A stretch of DNA of 64,000 nt from Flavobacterium sp. M31R6. Its GTDB lineage: Bacteria > Bacteroidota > Bacteroidia > Flavobacteriales > Flavobacteriaceae. Below, piece by piece: positions 58,964 to 64,000 of the stretch. Made by a program: the position numbers and the translations under genes. Under the pieces are notes generated by a model. It was given only the letters and a program-made list of their open reading frames with translations. It was not told where the DNA came from and made no database searches. The stretch spans positions 3,782,001 through 3,846,000 of the forward strand of contig NZ_CP054141.1 of assembly GCF_013284035.1 (NCBI RefSeq). Direction: 5' to 3'. The first letter of the stretch is position 1. Each line of letters opens with the position of its first letter.

Positions 58964-60373
58964 TCATGAGGTAATAAACCTAGGATTAATTAAATTCTCT
59001 ATTGAATAGATTTCATCCCATTTATCTTGAGTAATAAGTTTGCGTTCCACAACTGCAATTTGATGTACGCTTTTTCCAGTTTTTAATGCTTCTCCTGCAA
59101 TACTGGCACTTTCTTCGTATCCTAAAATTGGATTCAACTGAGTTACAATTCCAATACTATTCATTACCATATTGTAGCAATGTTGCTCATTTGCAGTAAT
59201 ACCAGTAATACATTTATCAATTAATGTTTGAATTGCATTTGACATATAATCTAATGAGGTAAACATTGCAAAAGCAATTACCGGCTCCATAACATTTAAT
59301 TGTAATTGTCCAGCTTCAGCCGCCATAGTCACGGTTAAATCTTGCCCTATAACATAAAAACAGGTTTGATTCACAACTTCTGGAATTACAGGATTTACCT
59401 TTCCAGGCATAATTGATGAGCCAGGCTGACGAGGAGGCAGGTTAATTTCATTAAATCCTGTTCTTGGTCCTGAACTTAACAAACGTAAATCATTACATAT
59501 TTTTGAAATTTTGACCGCTGTTCTTTTCATTGTACCCATTATTTGAACATAAGCCCCAGTATCCACAGTTGCTTCGATCAAATCTGGCGACAATGTCAAT
59601 GGAATTCCAACCTCTTTAGCCAAATAATTGACACAAATTTCTGGATAACCTTCCGGAGCATTTACTTTAGTTCCAATGGCTGTTGCCCCCATGTTAATAT
59701 CTAACACTAAACTTTGAGCCTCTCTTAACCTTAAAACATCTTCACCTATTGTAGTTGCATAGGAGTGGAATTCCTGTCCCAATGTCATTGGTACTGCATC
59801 CTGCAGTTGAGTTCTTCCCATTTTTAAAACTTTCTTGAACTCGCTACCTTTTGCTGCAAAAGCTTTTTCAAGATTTTCTACTGTTTTTATAAAATGATCC
59901 ATCTTTAAATACAGTGCAATTCTAAAAGCAGAAGGATATGCGTCGTTTGTAGATTGAGAACAATTCACATGATTATTTGGATGCAAGAAATTATATTCTC
60001 CTTTTTTATGTCCCAAATACTCCAAACCAATGTTAGCAATAACCTCATTGGCATTCATATTTACGGATGTCCCAGCTCCTCCTTGTATTAAATCACTAAC
60101 AAATTCCTTATCAAATTTTCCCGCAATTACTTGATCGCTTCCATAACAAATGGCCTCAGCAATTTTAGCATCCAAAGCACCACAATCTTTGTTAGCCATT
60201 GCAGCAGCTTTTTTCACATAGCCCAAAGCCTTAATGAACAATGGTTCTCTCGAAATTGGAATACCTGTTATATTAAAATTCTCGACTGCTCTAAATGTTT
60301 GAATCCCATAATATAGATGATTTGGAATTTCTAATTCACCTAAAAAATCATGTTCTCTTCTTGTTGCTTCCAT
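58964..60373 (-). CDS. aspA: Cytosolic aspartate ammonia-lyase
   Basis: 469 residues without a signal peptide. GGAGTSVNMNANEV, QSTNDAYPSAFRIAL, GRTQLQDAVPMTLGQEF and GSSIMPGKVNPVIPE are all present. It forms fumarate and ammonia from aspartate in the cytosol. It is 27 nt upstream of the exported paralog in the direction of transcription and 185 nt after the antiporter gene. Confidence 0.96.
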   Translation of the reverse strand: MEATRREHDFLGELEIPNHLYYGIQTFRAVENFNITGIPISREPLFIKALGYVKKAAAMANKDCGALDAKIAEAICYGSDQVIAGKFDKEFVSDLIQGGAGTSVNMNANEVIANIGLEYLGHKKGEYNFLHPNNHVNCSQSTNDAYPSAFRIALYLKMDHFIKTVENLEKAFAAKGSEFKKVLKMGRTQLQDAVPMTLGQEFHSYATTIGEDVLRLREAQSLVLDINMGATAIGTKVNAPEGYPEICVNYLAKEVGIPLTLSPDLIEATVDTGAYVQIMGTMKRTAVKISKICNDLRLLSSGPRTGFNEINLPPRQPGSSIMPGKVNPVIPEVVNQTCFYVIGQDLTVTMAAEAGQLQLNVMEPVIAFAMFTSLDYMSNAIQTLIDKCITGITANEQHCYNMVMNSIGIVTQLNPILGYEESASIAGEALKTGKSVHQIAVVERKLITQDKWDEIYSIENLINPRFITS

Positions 60374-60558
60374 AATAACATTAATTTATTAAATTTAATT
60401 TTTTTTATTTTATAATAAAAGTAATATAAATTTATATTTTTTATAAAGATTAATACTAATATTTGTTTTTAATAAAGAAATAAAAAAACATTTGAAAAAA
60501 AATAACGCTTTACATTTGATTCTATTTAAAATCCATATTTTTTGAGTTCAATATAAAA

Positions 60559-62239
60559 TCAATTCATCATGGAAACCAAAATTGGTCCCCAAGCCGTTAA
60601 CAGTATGTTCCCCAATGCATAAGGAATTGTATAACCTAAAACTGGAAATTTACTTGCCGAAGCATCTTGGATAGCCTTAAGTCCAATGGTTGAAGTTCCA
60701 GCACCCGTTTGAGCACCCAACAGAATTATTGGGTTCATTTTTAAAACATATTTTCCGAAAAATAGCCCAATTATGTGTGGCACGATTGACACAAAAAAAC
60801 CAGCGATAACAATGCTAAAACCCATTTCTTGAAGTCCAGAAATAAAACTAGGCCCTGCTGCCATCCCTACCAATCCAATAAATGTTGCCAATCCAACATT
60901 GTCAAAAATCCACAAAGCAGGTTCTGGAATACTGCCAAATATTGGTGTTTGTGAATGCAACCAGCCAAAAACCAATCCCATTACCAATGCTCCACCACTG
61001 GCTGTCAGCGTAATTGAAATGCCAAAAACAGTTATTGAAAGCAATCCAAAAAGTCCGCCTAAAACAATTCCCAATCCTAAAAAAACAATATCAGTTGCAG
61101 TACTTAGTCTATCTAAATATCCAATTTCTTTGGCGGCCTTTTCCATTAGAACCATTTTGCCCGTAAGCTTCAAAACATCGCCTTTTTGTAAAACAGTATT
61201 TAAGTTAAAAGGAATCTCCTGATACTCTCTAGTAATCTTATCCAACATCAATCCATTCCCGAAACGATTACGTAACTCTTTAATTGTTTTTCCAGAAATT
61301 TCTTTATTTGTGATTGTTATATCCATGTGCGCCAATGGGAATTTCAACAATTCTTCATCTAAAACTTCTGGACCTATATTGGAGAGACTGTTCAAAATAA
61401 TCCCATGTTGAGCCATTATTACCAATATATCATCTTTTTGAATAATTGTTTTGGGAGTAGGTTCTATTAATTCTTGATTGTGTCTCATTCGTTGAATGAT
61501 TAACCTTAAATCTTTATTTTGCTCTTCAAATTCGGATATGGTAAGTCCGACCCATTTTTCATTGGTTATTTGATAAGCTCTTATGATCCATCTTTGATAG
61601 GCAGATTGTATACCTGGTTCATGTTCCGTTTCGCCAGTTAATTTTTGGCTGAGTTTTTCGCTCTCTTCAACTAAATTGATTCCTAATAACTTTGGAGCAA
61701 TTGTTGTCAAAAAGAAAACAAAAGAAGTTGCCCCAATAAGATAGGTAAGTGAATAAGCAACAGGTATATGGTTAATTAATTTTATTTTCTCTACTTCAGA
61801 AATAGAAAGTTGATGTATCGCCTCAGAGGCAGTACCTATAAGTGTAGATTCTGAAAATGCTCCCGCCAAAAGTCCGGCAGCAGTACCTGTATCGTAACCT
61901 AAAATTTTGGAACTCCCGAAAGCAATTAGCAAACAGCTAACACAAATAACAATTGTAAGCATCAATTGAGGGAATGCATTTTTCTTTAAACCTTGAAAAA
62001 ATTGTGGTCCTACTTTATAACCGGTGGCAAAAAGAAAAAAATCAAAGAAAATAGTTTTGACAATTGGGGGGATTTCGATGTTCAATTGGCCAATAAAGAA
62101 CCCCTGTGAACAAAGTTCCCAAAACTACCCCAATTTTAAAAGTACCAATTTTTATATGCCCTAAAGCAAAACCTAGAGATAGTGTCAAAAAAACGGCTAA
62201 CTCAGGATGATCCCGTAAAATATGTGCAAAACTTTCCAT
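60559..62239 (-). pseudogene. AspT-like aspartate:alanine exchanger, frameshifted
   Basis: Two overlapping minus-strand frames form one transporter of about 559 residues. The first 50-odd residues (MESFAHILRDHPELAVFLTL...) are in one frame; the remainder (from IGQLNIEIPPIVK) is in another. One extra base in a run (plus-strand AAA at 62095-62097; expected AA) separates them. The rest has two membrane halves flanking two TrkA-C-type domains, as in AspT/YidE proteins. It would bring aspartate in. The frameshift may be real, reversible or a sequence error. Confidence 0.85.
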
Positions 62240-62496
62240 TAACTTCAGATTTAAAATCCATTAACAAAATACACTCTACTTTAAAAACAGGGGCAAGCTT
62301 TTAAATTAACAATAAAGTTAATACATAAATAAGTATAACAAAGAATATCACACTTTTTTTCATCAATTTATATTGAATATAATTAATATTAGCAATTATA
62401 TTCAAACAATTAACAAACATTCATAATAACTTAACAATCACAATATTTTCAATTCTCCATAATTTATTATCTACATACATTCCAAAACTAATTAGA
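62240..62496. other. AT-rich gap between malic enzyme and antiporter genes
   Basis: 257 bases without open frames, repeats or a consensus promoter that I can recognise; AT-rich with short ATTAACAAT words. Confidence 0.4.
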
Positions 62497-64000
62497 CTAT
62501 TTGTATTTCGGAATGTACATTTTGCTTTTGATAAAATCACTAATATTTTCAGGCCTTTCAACACCTGCTAAACCTGAATTAAAAATATCTTCCGCAACTT
62601 TTACAGCGACATTTACTGATACTTTCAAAATATCGGCAACATTGGGATAAATTAAACCTTTTTCAAAATCCGCTAAACATACTTGTTCTGCTACAGCTTC
62701 TGCGGCAGTCAATAATATATCATCTGTAACTCTCTTCGCTTCGGTTGCAAAAATAGCGAGTCCTAAAGCCGGAAAAATAAATACATTATTTCCTTGGCCT
62801 GGTGTAAAGATTTTACCTTGATATTCTACCGGGGCAAATGGACTTCCACTAGCAAAAATGGCTTTCCCTTTACTCCAATTATATGCCTGTTCAGCAGTAC
62901 ATTCAGAATGAGAAGTTGGGTTGGAGTAGGGAAAAATTATAGGCCGTTCATTTACAGCACTCATATTTTCGATTACCTGCTGATTAAATGCTCCTCCAAC
63001 TGTACTAACACCTACAATGGCTGTCGGCTTAATTTTAAGGACTGCTTCGGCAAAATCGGTACAAGGATCTGAATCATGGGCAAAATCGAATTGATGCTCA
63101 ACAAGATCCGTTCGGTTTTTTACCAACAATCCATTTACATCAAACATCCAAATTTGATTTAAAGCTTCTTCCCTAGTCAAACCATCTCTTTGGAATTTTT
63201 TAACAAGCATATCAGCGATACCGAAAGCTGCGGCACCTGCACCTAAAAATAAAAAGTGCTGATCAATAAATCTTTTTTCCATCAAGCGACTTATGGAAAT
63301 AAATCCTGCAGTAGCGATAGCGGCCGTTCCTTGAATATCATCATTAAAAGTACAAACTTTCTCTTTGTAGGTATTTAAAATCTTGATGGCATCAACTCCT
63401 GGAAAGTCTTCCCATTGTATGCAAATTTTTGGAAAAACTTCGTTCATAGCCTCAACAAATGCGGCAACAAAATCATCAAATTCCTTACCTCTAATTCTTT
63501 TACATTTCAAACCTGGATATAGTGGGTCATTCAAAAACTCTTCATTATTGGTCCCAACATCCAACACAATTGGCAGCGTATATTCTGGAGGAACTCCTCC
63601 GCAACTGGTATATAAAACTAATTTCCCTATGGGTATTCCTAAACCAAAAATACCCAAATCCCCCAATCCTAGTATACGTCCGCCGTCTGTAACAACAGTA
63701 AATCGGACATCTTTTTCGGGCCAATTTCGCAGAATCTCTTTTATATGATCTTTTTGATTAATCGATAGATATAAACCTCTGGGTCTTCGTGTTACTTGTC
63801 CAAATTTTTGACAAGCTTCTCCAACTGTCGGAGTATATACAAGGGGCAAAAACTTGGCAGGATCACTGGTGATTGTTTTAAAAAACAAAGTTTCATTATT
63901 CTCCAACAACTGCATCAGGAAAATATATTGATTTATGGGTTTTTCAAAATTTTCCAGTTGTTCCTGAATACGTACTATTTGTGTTTCAATGGTTTCAACT
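62497..64000 (-). CDS. maeA: NAD-type malic enzyme, 5' end beyond the window
   Basis: The frame is open to the window edge, so at least 28 residues precede the ATG at 63915; that ATG is internal. About 500 residues are seen: LPLVYTPTVGEACQKFG, the catalytic Tyr/Lys region, GLGDLGIFGLGIPIGKL, NDDIQGTAAI and the NAD fold FLGAGAAAFGIADML. It decarboxylates malate to pyruvate with NAD(P). It is the most upstream visible gene of the aspartate cluster, which would feed fumarate-derived malate to it. Confidence 0.95.
   Translation of the reverse strand, partial: VETIETQIVRIQEQLENFEKPINQYIFLMQLLENNETLFFKTITSDPAKFLPLVYTPTVGEACQKFGQVTRRPRGLYLSINQKDHIKEILRNWPEKDVRFTVVTDGGRILGLGDLGIFGLGIPIGKLVLYTSCGGVPPEYTLPIVLDVGTNNEEFLNDPLYPGLKCKRIRGKEFDDFVAAFVEAMNEVFPKICIQWEDFPGVDAIKILNTYKEKVCTFNDDIQGTAAIATAGFISISRLMEKRFIDQHFLFLGAGAAAFGIADMLVKKFQRDGLTREEALNQIWMFDVNGLLVKNRTDLVEHQFDFAHDSDPCTDFAEAVLKIKPTAIVGVSTVGGAFNQQVIENMSAVNERPIIFPYSNPTSHSECTAEQAYNWSKGKAIFASGSPFAPVEYQGKIFTPGQGNNVFIFPALGLAIFATEAKRVTDDILLTAAEAVAEQVCLADFEKGLIYPNVADILKVSVNVAVKVAEDIFNSGLAGVERPENISDFIKSKMYIPKYK

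Overview
This window looks like chromosome of a Flavobacterium-type member of the Bacteroidota. The grounds are AT-rich intergenic DNA, almost no Shine-Dalgarno sequences, promoters of the Bacteroidota type (TTG, about 19-20 nt, TAnnTTTG), lipoproteins with short Bacteroidota-style leaders, Flavobacterium-like small genes (DUF4295 after L28/L33, DUF2795, DUF3810, DUF4268), bacillithiol synthesis (BshC) and a 16S-Ile-Ala-23S-5S rRNA operon. There is no prophage, insertion sequence or CRISPR array. Most of the window is housekeeping chromosome.

Layout. 1-5 kb: bshC tail, a membrane acyltransferase, ndk, a DciA-like DUF721 protein, a lipoprotein and a class C-type serine hydrolase. 5-14 kb is mostly minus strand: ftsY with a small membrane protein, L28-L33-DUF4295, cinA, an HPt protein, a FAH-family hydrolase, a DnaQ-like exonuclease, a 2-oxoacid dehydrogenase E2, a GT2 glycosyltransferase and a short BamA-like barrel. 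14-25 kb: exported proteins, an ABC-F ATPase, a second BamA-like barrel, tandem FKBP lipoproteins, a zinc-ribbon SDR, a methyltransferase and carbonic anhydrase. 25-43 kb: an ABC ATPase, a DcsG-like ATP-grasp enzyme, cobalamin adenosyltransferase, secA, acyltransferase, DUF389, pepD, DUF3810, an ECF sigma factor with a membrane partner, a frameshifted plsC-type gene, a NUDIX enzyme and endonuclease III. 44-50 kb: the rRNA operon on the minus strand behind two tandem promoters. 50-53.6 kb: thrS-infC-rpmI-rplT, with infC apparently starting at ATA.

The most coherent functional unit is 53.7-64 kb, all on the minus strand: NAD-type malic enzyme, an AspT-like antiporter carrying a frameshift, a cytosolic aspartase, a second aspartase with a signal peptide, an exported asparaginase, a Dcu-type C4-dicarboxylate carrier and an outer-membrane porin. 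Together these describe conversion of asparagine to aspartate to fumarate, partly outside the cytoplasm, then import and malate decarboxylation.

The least explained signal lies between genes. At least two families of dispersed structured repeats occur. Family 1 (five copies) has conserved ends around a hairpin whose arms differ completely between copies but always pair. A small hairpin module (TTCGCCAGTTCG...CTCGTGTG) is inserted at different places inside family 1 copies, also stands alone, and appears in the 5S-23S spacer. Family 2 (two copies) has a closing stem with compensatory base changes. A separate class of intergenic DNA is built from permuted short words (AATCTAAAATC, CAGTATTCAGTTTGCAG, CTTAGAATCTCAGAAAC) and has even entered one coding sequence.
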